Shown here: positions 33,839 to 44,241 of the stretch, piece by piece | Position numbering within the stretch: the stretch's first letter is position 1 | Layout of the letters: each line of letters opens with the position of its first letter | Source: Bryum argenteum | Taxonomy: Eukaryota > Streptophyta > Bryopsida > Bryales > Bryaceae | DNA: 64,000 bases | NCBI GenBank assembly: GCA_037043015.1 | Contig: CM073323.1 | Span: 19,496,758-19,560,757 of the forward strand | Direction: 5' to 3' | Notes under the pieces: model-generated | The model's input: only the letters and a program-made list of their open reading frames with translations | Told to the model about the DNA's origin: nothing | Database searches by the model: none | Program-made: the position numbers and the translations under genes

Positions 33839-36779
33839 CTACTCCTCTCCACCGTCGAACCGCTCAATACTTTGTTTGATAATGTCGATTTGACGCTCCG
33901 ATAATGAAATAATGGGACGCCGAGAGCCAAGTTTTGCACTTGATTTCCATGACGTAAAAATAGCATCAGCATGAAGCCATTCCGGAATGTGAGTGTCTTC
34001 AACTTTCCATTTGAATGTCTTCTTCATATCCCAACCAGCATAGGTTTCCTGAACAACACTATTTTTCGATGTAGGTTGAAAATATTGCATTTGAATACAG
34101 CCTGGATAGTTGTGATCAACATCGAAATCAGTTAAAGCCCTAGCAATCCAGAAAGGACGAGCATCCCCATCAGCTGGACGTAGAGCTACAAAATATCCAG
34201 CAAAAACATCTCGACCAACCCGAAACGACTCCCTTGGTCTATCACACAACCGTCCGATAAAGTGCGGCTCACGCCCATATTCCTCTCGCAATTCGCCAGT
34301 ATTTAAGAATTCTCGTGTCGCAGGTACTCGAGTTAAAGGCCAACAACCGTTCTTCAAAAATGAGGACACTTCTATAGGCTCAACCAACGCAAGCTTCACA
34401 GCTCACCAATAGCGAATAACAAATTCATGACGCCGACCAAATTCTCCAGATATGTCCTCCGCACTTGAAGTCTCCCACATCTTAATAAACCCTCCAATGC
34501 CTTTTACAATGCCATCACGGTTCTTCATGGGAATGGGCGCCAAAGGTTTCATGTCACATGTAGGTAACATTGGTTTCCCCGTACTTCGGTCCTCTTTCCA
34601 CAATTTTATACCTCCATTAGTAGAAGGTAACCACTCCTTGTCTGTGCATAACATCTTATACTGCATCATGGGCCATCCATTGTCATGCTTGTAAAACTTG
34701 AACTGCTGACCCTCCGAATGCCCAACTAAAATTTCATCTCTGGAACCAATGTAGTCTTTGATATAACCCTTGAAGTCAGGTATTTCCTCTATCAAATGAG
34801 GAATGACGGGCAAAGACTCCGCGTCCATAAATGACTTCATCAACTGAGGAAGTGTGAGAAAGTCATTCTCTTTGAGAGTCATGCTCCAACGTCCAAAGAG
34901 GGCGTCAATGTCTTCGTGGGTATGTCCAACTAACAAGAAATTGACATATACTTCACGGAAGACACCCATGTGTACGTAAGAGACCAAAAGCAAAACATAA
35001 ATCTATTCTTGTTGTCGGAAGTGCGTTGTCGATTGCACATGCGGGGACGGAGGTAGAGCTCCGCCACCCCAGAAACTTCACTTTCAGATAGAAGAGAGTT
35101 TAAACACCCTTCTTTTCCGAACAATACAGCTTCAAATAAAGGCAGCGACCCCGAATTTGCGAATAATGACTTTGAATACGAGATCGGAACACCTTCTAGA
35201 TCTCGTAAAAGCTTTAATATTGATCCAACAGTGTGATTGCAATCACTTGGATAAATATCGAGCCCATGATGAGCATACCGGACGTCGCTATGCCCGTGAG
35301 CAATCATGCCAGTCACAGCAATTGGAAGCTTCATCAATGCATCATTTGCCTTTGTTTTATGTGAAAATACAGGGCAGGCAGTCTTCGCATGATCCATTTT
35401 GTCATGTATTATACAAAGGACATCTCTCGGCCTCTGAATAGAAAGAGAACGATTTGAATAATAATACTCACGATGCGTTTCTTGATGATGCAAATGCTCC
35501 TCTAGCTTCTTGATCCACATAGTCTCTTCACATGAATCAGGTATCATAGACTTGATCATTGTCTCCATCCTGTCACAAGTTGAGCAACGAGCAAAGTTGT
35601 CCCCATGCGCCTTCTTTGAATACTCTGAAAATTTTGACCTCCTAATCCTGCTCAGTGTGCTCTGAGAAATAGACTTCAAGCCCAACCTCTCATTGATGTC
35701 ATTGATCCCTGGTATGGCATCCTTCCATTTGAAGGACGATGGCAAGGACCGCGAGACAACCTTCTCACCAGATGTCAACATCTTCGACTGGTGAGGCATA
35801 TGATCAGCAGCATTGTCAATGAATGTCTTCAGAGTAGCAACAACTTGCTTTACATGCAATCGTGGTTTCTTCTGACCAACATTCCCATGGTGCCGAACAC
35901 GTAGTCCAGCTGCAGCTTCTGCCTTCCGCCTGTAAAATGTGGAAATCGGAACTCCACTAATATGTTGCCATGCACGCGCGCAAACATCAATGCCTTCAGT
36001 GGTCACCATCATCGTGCCGTCCGGTGCCTGATGAAAACGATTATGAACATCGATCTTGAAATGTGATTTAAATTTAAAACCCGACGCCTCGTACATCTGC
36101 TTTCGGAGAGCCATAATTTTCTCACGAGGGAAAGGTTGGCAACAGTTCTTGCTGCAGCAAATCTTGCTTGCAACCAAGTTGACTGAATCTAACGTCAAGA
36201 GCTCCTCCTCCCTCTTCGTCCTCACAAATCGTTGGTTCCGTTCTCCCAAATCATACGGTCGCACCCCCTTCTTCTTTGGATGATCGCGGGCATAAACAGC
36301 GACGTCGAACTGATCAACTCGTAAATGATCAAGTAGTGACCAACCCTCATGCATAGCATGGCTGAGCTTCCAGCTCCTAGTTCCATAAATGGTCTCAGCA
36401 GGTACGAACTCGAAATTCAAACACTTCACGATCTGCACAACTACTTGATCTTCACATACGGGCTCGTCATTACTCTCAAGCATTCTTTCAGCGTCCAGAG
36501 TCTGACATATGCCTTCACCAACAACGTCCCCACTATCGTTGAGAAGTGTCACAAATTTCGTAACCCATTTACTTCTGGGTAGTCCGGGGCAATCTTTTAA
36601 ATGGTCCGGAAGAACAAGCTCAGAAGGACCATCCAAGTCCTAAAAGACCACAAACATAGACGAATTAGAACGAATAGATGAACTCCGAACAATATTGTAT
36701 TATGCAACATAAGTAAGTCCAGTACCTCCGAAAAAAGACGCTGAAAATCACCGTCGCCATCGGATTCACTCAATTCCAT
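33839..36779 (-). pseudogene. DUF7869-type protein gene, proposed transposase of Element II, nearly intact
   Basis: Exon 1 (36779-36726) encodes MELSESDGDGDFQRLFSE. After a GT-AG intron, exon 2 starts at 36639 (DLDGPSELV) and runs to 33839, a protein of roughly 950 residues. Two defects are visible: a one-base frameshift near 34980, just before the GHTHEDID segment, and an in-frame TGA at 34403. Motifs in order are a Cys cluster (ICCSKNCCQPF) near 36155, VCARAWQHISGVPISTFYRRK near 35950, a CSTCDRME pair near 35580, IIHDKMDHAKTACP near 35380-35415, DNKNRF near 35000, VGHTHEDID near 34905-34930, and a C-terminal FWIAR...MQYFQP domain. The acidic motifs fit a DDE-type nuclease layout, which I infer rather than know. 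It is homologous along its length to the Element I gene. Confidence 0.82.
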
Positions 36780-36880
36780 GATAACCTGAATGCCAGCAAT
36801 AAATAAACAATCATGAGAAACCACTGGTATCTAAATCTATGTGCAGTCAGAAATGCTTACTACCATTGAGAATTTATGAC

Positions 36881-37222
36881 CATTAAGCTCGACTCGAGCT
36901 GAATGGGCTTCAAGATCAGAAGCCACCACTCAGTCACGATGCACGTGTATACTGACGACTATTTAGCTCGAATCGAGCTAAATGGTCATCACGCTTTAAC
37001 ACCTTCGAGGTAAGCGTGATGAACAGTTTTCTCAATGAACATTTAGCTCGACTCGAGCTAAATGGTCTTCGAGATAATTGTTCACCACTCACCGCGAAGT
37101 AGTTAAACCTGGATGACCATTTAGCTCGACTCGAGCTAAATGGTCTGGAAGATCTAAATACATTTTGTTTACCCCGAAGCATGTCGAAGAGGAAGACCAT
37201 TTAGCTCGAGTCGAGCTAAATA
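36881..37222. repeat. five spaced palindromes upstream of the DUF7869-type gene
   Basis: Copies lie at about 36881-36908, 36961-36984, 37041-37064, 37118-37142 and 37198-37222. All share the arms TTAGCTCGA and TCGAGCTAA, or one-base variants, around a single central base. They sit about 100-440 bp upstream of the start codon, mirroring the palindrome array upstream of the divergent plus-strand gene. Confidence 0.93.
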
Positions 37223-37299
37223 GTCATCAAGCTTCAACAGCTTCGAGGTAAGCGTGATGAACAGTTTTCTTAATGACCATTTACTCTTTAAGTTCAAAA

Positions 37300-40200
37300 A
37301 ATAATTAACCTTTAATCCTAAACCTTTAACTCAATAACCAAAACCTTAATTCCTAAATTCGTTAGCCTAAATTCTATACTCTAATTGAGGACTCGGATTA
37401 ACTCCGCCACTCCCAAAACTAAGTTACATAACCTCAAGACCTTAAATCTTTCGATGATGTTTTTAGAAGTTAATGTGAAGATTCAGAAAACTAAATTGAA
37501 TAAATAAATATTAATCTCCTATACTATTGATAAGTAAATTAAAATTAATGATAATTATTGTTTTGCAATTTACGGGTGATCACTAATTGTTCATACATTC
37601 AATTGAACAATAACTGCCCATACAACAAATTTTATGTTGAAATAGGAGCCTAAGGTTTGGCTAACAAATCTAACAAAGGCATAATTACATGTTTCACAAT
37701 TCACCATTGATTTGGAGTTCAGGATTGAGGCTCATTTAGAGCAATGAACGTGTATATTGCACACAAGTGCAATAAATGCTAATTTAAATTTAAATTTTGT
37801 TTAGAATTATCTGTTTTCTAAGAATGGCATAAATTCTCACAGAATTGTGATTTTAATTTTCTCCTATTTTTAATGAATTTTTGCATATCTCTATGTAAAG
37901 AATTTTGTGAGAGGTTATAATATCGAAATATTTAAGTTATTTTTTAAAACAACATTGGAAAGTCAATATATATAAGATATGGAAAAAATGCTATTTAGAA
38001 TATGATTATTTGGGTTTACGAAATATACCAAAATCATTATGCAAGAACAAATAAAAAATTATTTTCCAACTCTGAACATTATACCTTCATGATTTATAAG
38101 GAAGATGAATTGAAAATCTTTCATAATTATTTTTATTAATATATATATATATATATTTATTTATATTGAATAAATTTTTTATTATTAAGGTAATACAAAC
38201 CACTTAGTTACACAAGCTCGCTACTTGCCCATACATTTTTTGTTTTTACCTACTTAAAATTATGCCGAATTATTGATTTCTCATTTTTTTCTACAAATAC
38301 TTTCTTTTAGCATTTAATAATTTTAACACGTACACTACAAAAATATGGTTGTCTTTAGGTATTTTAGAAATGATAATTACTTCTTTATACAATTACTTGA
38401 ATGCAATTGGAAAATTAAACACTTTTATCTTTAATTAAGAAAGAATACTTACGTATAGGATATCGACTATGCATATCTGAATTTCAATCAAAATGAGACT
38501 CATTCCGTTAAAATGAGATTGACCCTAAAAGAAGCTTGCTGCGGAAGACATCTAAGAATGACGGCGCTGCTCACATCACAGTAGCTGTGCATTCCTCAGT
38601 TATTTCCTTCACGCAGTCAGAATTGGTTGCGCTATTTCGAGACAATCAGATTGATCCAATGGAGGAAGTAATTACAGAGCGGAAACAAGTAAAGCAATCA
38701 AGTTATAAAAACCATTTACACTGTCTATTTGCCACTACATTAGATGTTTTTACTTACTTTAAATACTGACGGATTATCCAATCCTCATTTTCTTTCTACA
38801 CATAGTTTTTTCTAGCATATAATATTTTTAACACGATCACTACAAATATATGGTTTCTTTTAGGTATTTTGGAAATGATAATCAGTTCCTTATAAAGTAA
38901 TACAAGTACAACAATCTTATTCTTGTATTTTATTTATCTACATCTCATTTATTATTCATAGTTTGAAAGTGATAAAACTTTTACAAAAAACCCGTAGCAT
39001 GTAGATTTGTTTTTTATACAAGTTATAAATATCACCATCATATTTATAAGTTTTCTTTTAAGATCTAAACTATGTTTCTTAACCTTAATTTGCTTTCCTA
39101 CCAATTAAACATATTTAACGAACATTTTATAGGATATTTACTCTAGGATTTAAAAATATCTTTATTCACTTTATTTTGATTTCCTACGAATTAATTTAAG
39201 CTTTAACCATAGAAATTAACTATTTTAATTCAATGCGTGAAAACAAAAACATATAAATTAAACAAAAACAAATAAAATAAACATATAATTTTAAAGTAAT
39301 CAAATAAAAAAAAATGAAAAAAAAAAACTTCCATTGCTCTCGTGGTCCTAATATTTTCACAATAATTATTATATGACTTGAATTATGAATCAAAGTTATA
39401 AAAACCACTCTCCCTCCCTTTTTGCGCATACACTTGCACTCCTAGACATAGTTCCATTTGTTCTATGATATTTTTTACACTTCCACCACATTTATATGTT
39501 CCTATTAAGCTATTTTAAATATTAGAATCACCTACTTTCCATCATTTTCTTCTTTACCTCCTTATTCAAATTTCTGGAAGGTCCACGTAAATGATGACAC
39601 GTAGATGCGTTACTCCTATGATTTATTTTATGATCCTATAATTTTTAGAAGGTTATTATTAGCTAGTCTCAGTACAATTTTTATTTTTTTTTCTTGCTAA
39701 ATGGGCTAAATGGGCCCGACGACGGTGTATATGAAACATCGAGCGTGTTTTACTAATGAGAGTTGTGTATGAACAATCGAAAATGTTTTTCCATAATTCC
39801 GTACCTTACAATCTAACTTGAGAATCTTAGGTTTGCCTATGTGTATTTGTTGTGGCAACAACGAAATCGTAAACTTTGTAACAAAAAGCGTTGTACTTTT
39901 GTAAATCTAACAGCTCCTAAGCAATAAGAATGCAGCGCCGATTCTCACTGCTATGGTCGAATGCAAAACATTCGAGTGTTTGCTTCAAACTATACGCACC
40001 CAATTGAAATTTAAGACAAGTTCCGTGTTGTCCCTCATAATTCTTGTAAGGAATGTAAGCAATCGGAATAGAAAGCAATGTAGTAGAAGCGCAAGTGGTT
40101 CTTCTTGTATGATTCAAATCTTACAATCACGCTCGTTACATTGGGCGTAAAGTTTTCCTCTTGAATTATGATTGTCACTAATGAAAATATAAATAATAAG

Positions 40201-41640
40201 ATACTAATTGTATAAACATTGGTTCTACTCACTAATTTTGATAAGATAATGAAATTAGATTTCTAAAATTCAATTGAGATTTGTCTTTTCAATTTCATAT
40301 TTAAACATATATAAGTTGATTATATGTAAATTTAATTGGACTTTGGTTCTATGCACTGATTTAAATAAAAGAATAAAATTAGATTTCTAGAATCAGTTAG
40401 GATTCATATTCAGTTCTTGGGTGTACCTAAAGTGCATTAATTTTGAAAACAGGACACATGTCAAAATATTCAATTCTCATTTTCTTTCCACCGACACCTA
40501 GTTTTTTCTAACATATAATATTTTTAACACATGTATCACAAATATATCATGGACTTATTTAGGTGTTTTAGCAATGATAATCATATACCTATTCAAACTT
40601 AGAAGGGTTTTTGTAAATGTTGACATGTAGATTCGTTACTTTTATAATGATATTTTTCTAATTATTTCATTTTTTTAACTAAGAACGGTATAGGGTAATG
40701 CAAGTCAACAATCCTATTCTTGTAATATATTTATTTACATTTCACTGATTGTTCAAAGTTTGCATGTATTGAAATGTTTGCAAAAAACTCATAGCGTATA
40801 GATTCGTTTTGCTGAAGTAATAAATGTTTTGGGTATCACTAACATTTTATAGGATAATTACTCTAGGATTTGAAAATATCTTTATTCACTTTATTTTGAT
40901 TTCCTACGAATTAATTTAAGCTTTAACCATAGAAATGAACTATTTTAATTCAATGCGTGAAAACAAAAACATATAAAAAAATAAAAATAAAAAAAAATAA
41001 ACATATAATTTTAAAGTAAACAAAAAAAAAATTAAAAAAAAAATATACTTCCATTGCTCTCGTGGTCCTAATATTTTCTCCATAATTATCATATGACATG
41101 AATTATGAATTAAAGTTATAAAAACCACTCTCCCTCCCTTTTTGCGCATACACTTGCACTCGTCCCCTACTTCAAATTCTGCTGGGTTATTGAATCCTCA
41201 TGAAATTTTTTAGACATAGTTCCATTTGTCTTATGATATTTTTTACACTTTCACCACATTCATATGGTCTTATCAAGCTATTTTACATATTAAAATCACC
41301 TTCTTTCCATCATTTTCTTATTCACCCCCTTATTCAAATTTCAGGAAGGTCCACGTAAATGATGACACGTAGATGCATTATTCCTATGATTTATTTTATG
41401 ATCCTATAATTTTTATAAGGTTATTATTAGCTAGTCACAGTACATTTTTTTTTCCACGCATTTTATAGAGTCCTTCTTACCTACTTCACATATAAAAACT
41501 CCTTTCCATTAATTTTCTTTAAATACATCTTCAAGCACCTCCTATTTTGATAAGACTAAATAATTAAACTTGTGTTCATTAAGTTATAAATATTACCATC
41601 ATTTTCACACAAGTTCTTTTTAAGTTTTTAAGTTTAAATT
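37300..41640. other. AT-rich centre of Element II with an internal duplication
   Basis: No coding frame is credible here. The stretch 38780-39640 is repeated, diverged, at 40490-41440; best conserved are the blocks around 39120-39440 and 40840-41160 (shared CTCTAGGATTT, GTGGTCCTAATATTTT, CTCCCTCCCTTTTTGCGCATAC). A weaker third copy lies near 38225-38400. The region separates the two divergent promoters. Confidence 0.7.
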
Positions 41641-41649
41641 TTGGGAAAG

Positions 41650-42237
41650 AAAAAAAAAAATTATAATTTTAAAAATTCGAAATGGACCACCCGGGCAGCC
41701 CGGGCAGCCCACAGAAACGAAAATGGACCACCCGGGCAGCCCGGGCAGCCCACAGAAACGGAAATGGCGGCGGGGCAGCCCGCGCAGGCGGGAGCGGCCT
41801 GCCGACAGGGTCCCCGCCCTCGTTCTTCGCCCTCCTTCACTGTTCACTGTTCATCGCCCTCGTTCTTCGCCGCGCCCCTCCTGTATCGCCGCGCCTGTCG
41901 ACAGCGCCCCGCCCTCTCCTTGTGCACCTCCGGCGCCTGCGTCTCCGCCCTCCTTCGCGCCTGTTTCAGCAGCTCCCGCGCTTGCGTCTCCGCCCTCTCC
42001 ATTTTGGCGACTTTCTCCGCATTTCTGGCGACTTTCTCCGCATTTCGCAGCTCCCGCCATCCCTGCTCTTGCACCTCTTCCAATTACTGCTGCTGCTGCT
42101 GCTCCCGCGCCTCCTGCTTTTGCCCTCTCGATTTCCCGCGCTCTTGTTTTAGGTTTTGCGCCATCTTCTGCTGCTCCGCGTTTGCTTTGCGCTTCAAGCA
42201 TTCTTCTACAGGTCCTCGTTTCTTGCTCGTTCATGTA
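41650..42237 (+). promoter_or_regulatory. GC-rich first exon, probable untranslated leader of the ParB-type gene
   Basis: A sharp change from AT-rich to CG-rich sequence occurs at about 41680, and the stretch ends in a strong donor, CAT/GTAAGT, at about 42235. All three frames are partly open because of composition (Pro, Ala, Ser, Arg), so I do not assign a protein. The first 82 bp are a 41-bp tandem duplication (41682-41763). It is the likely 5' leader joined to the exon carrying the start codon at 44242. Confidence 0.45.
41682..41763. repeat. 41-bp tandem duplication
   Basis: ATGGACCACCCGGGCAGCCC begins both copies, at 41682 and 41723. Each unit itself contains CCCGGGCAG twice. Confidence 0.92.
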
Positions 42238-42417
42238 AGTTCATACCTCTAAATTTTAGGTTTTGCATTGAGATTGTGCTTTAGGAGCTTGTTTTGTACG
42301 TTGCAGGGCACAATGTTTTAGAATTCTGCTCGAAGTATAGTGGCTTCACGCAAATTTGTGTTCGTTGCTTCGGAATTTGTGTTTTTCTGCTGGAATGCGC
42401 TCATTTGAACTTTCAGC

Positions 42418-44122
42418 TCATTTAGCTCGATGCCCATTTAGCTCGATGCCCATTTAGCTCGATGCCCGATAAATTAGATTCATTATTATAGTTCTCCATG
42501 CCAACCGAAGCCTATTTAGCTCGATTCGAGCTAAATGGTCTCGCACCTCGTTTCAGGCCAAGCCCATTTAGCTCGACTCGAGCTAAATGGACTCCATAGT
42601 GAGGTTGAGGTCATGCCCATTTAGCTCGAGTCGAGCTAAATGGGCTTGGACTACAGCCAAGTAGTGAGCCCATTTAGCTCGACTCGAGCTAAATGGGCAT
42701 GACCCCAAACAAGGTCCGAGACCATTTAGCTCGAGTCGAGCTAAATGGGCTCACTACTTGGTCAGTAGTCAAAGCCCATTTAGCTCGACTCGAGCTAAAT
42801 GGTCTCGGACCTCGTTTTGAGGTCAAGCCCATTTAGCTCGAGTCGAGCTAAATGAGCCGACTACTTGGCTGTAGTCCAAGCCCATTTAGCTCAACCCGAG
42901 CTAAATGGTCACGGACCTGGAACAAGGCCAGGCCCGTTTAGCTCGAGTCGAGCTAAATGGGCTTGACACCTGAAGGAAGCGAAGATGCCCATTTAGCTCG
43001 ACTCGAGCTAAATGGGCCTGGCCTGTTCCAGGTCCGACCATTTAGCTCGGGTCAAGCTAAAAAAGCTTACTGCTATGTGGCAGTTCAAGCCCATTTAGCT
43101 CGACTCGAGCTAAACGGGCCTGGCCTTGTTCCAGGTCCGTGACCATTTAGCTCGGGTCGAGCTAAATGGGCTTGGAAAATAGCCAAGTAGTCAGCTCATT
43201 TAGCTCGACTCGAGCTAAATAGGCCTGGCCTTGTTCCAGGTTCGTGACCATTTAGCTCGGTCGAGAGCTAAATGGGTCATAACTTGCTATAGGGTAGTAT
43301 GTCCATTTAGCTCGAGTCGAGCTAAATGGGCTTCTTGCTGTTGCGAGTTCTGACCCATTTAGCTCGAGTCGAGCTAAATGGGCTTACTGCTCTGTTGCAG
43401 GTTTACAGCCCATTTAGCTCGACTCGAGCTAAATGGGCCCGACCTTGTTTGAGGTCCGGGACCATTTAGCTCGAGTCGAGCTAAATGAGCCGACTACTTG
43501 GCTGTAGTCCAAGCCCATTTAGCTCAACCCGAGCTAAATGGTCACGGACCTGGAACAAGGCCAGGCCCGTTTAGCTCGAGTCGAGCTAAATGGGCTTGAC
43601 CTGCAAGGAAGCAGTACGCCCATTTAGCTCGACTCGAGCTAAATGGGCCTGGCCTTGTTCCAGGTCCGAGACCATTTAGCTCGGGTCAAGCTAAAAAAGC
43701 TTACTGCTATGTGGCAGTTCAAGCCCATTTAGCTCGACTCGAGCTAAACGGGCCTGGCCTTGTTCCAGGTCCGTGACCATTTAGCTCGGGTCGAGCTAAA
43801 TGGGCTTGGAAAATAGCCAAGTAGTCAGCTCATTTAGCTCGACTCGAGCTAAATAGGCCTGGCCTTGTTCCAGGTTCGTGACCATTTAGCTCGGGTCGAG
43901 CTAAATGGGCTGTAAACCTGCTATAGGGTAGTATGTCCATTTAGCTCGAGTCGAGCTAAATGGGCTTACTGCTCTGTTGCAGGTTTACAGCCCATTTAGC
44001 TCGACTCGAGCTAAATGGGCCCGACCTTGTTTGAGGTCCGGGACCATTTAGCTCGAGTCGAGCTAAATGGGCTTTCTGCCATGTAGCAGGTTAACCCCAT
44101 TTAGCTCGACTCGAGCTAAATG
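42418..44122. repeat. palindrome array of Element II, about 31 palindromes alternating with hairpin-forming spacers
   Basis: The repeated unit has arms TTTAGCTCGA and TCGAGCTAAA around one C or G, usually extended by ATGGGC or ATGGTC with matching bases on the other side. Spacers of about 22-32 bp differ, but many are self-complementary: GACCTC with GAGGTC, ACTAC with GTAGT, CTGC with GCAG, CCTGG with CCAGG. Three half-sites (ATTTAGCTCGATGCCC) lead the array at 42420-42470. A block near 42860-43250 is repeated near 43480-43900. The array fills the apparent first intron (about 42236-44240) of the ParB-type gene. Confidence 0.95.
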
Positions 44123-44241
44123 ATCTAGGCACTTAATCTAAACATGTTTAAGTTTTTTCCGGTTTGATCGCTAAGATAATGACGATGTGCTACTGCCCCT
44201 GTGAATCTTACAGTTTGATTCTCATTGTTTGAATGACAGTG

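Noticed and set aside
39220-41149. Two similar 69-residue proteins on the minus strand
   Set aside because: They are translations of the two copies of the noncoding duplicated block at 39.2 and 41.0 kb, and are Phe/Leu/Tyr-rich from AT content.
41682-42252. Pro/Ala/Arg-rich protein in the GC-rich leader exon
   Set aside because: All three plus-strand frames and the minus strand are open here because of composition. No frame stands out and none joins in a convincing way to the MPRTKQTAR exon.
42418-44122. CRISPR-like array of about 31 palindromic repeats with different spacers
   Set aside because: Plant nuclear context with introns, no cas-like genes, many spacers recur within the array and most are self-complementary, and single copies occur in nearby introns. 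It is an intronic palindrome array.
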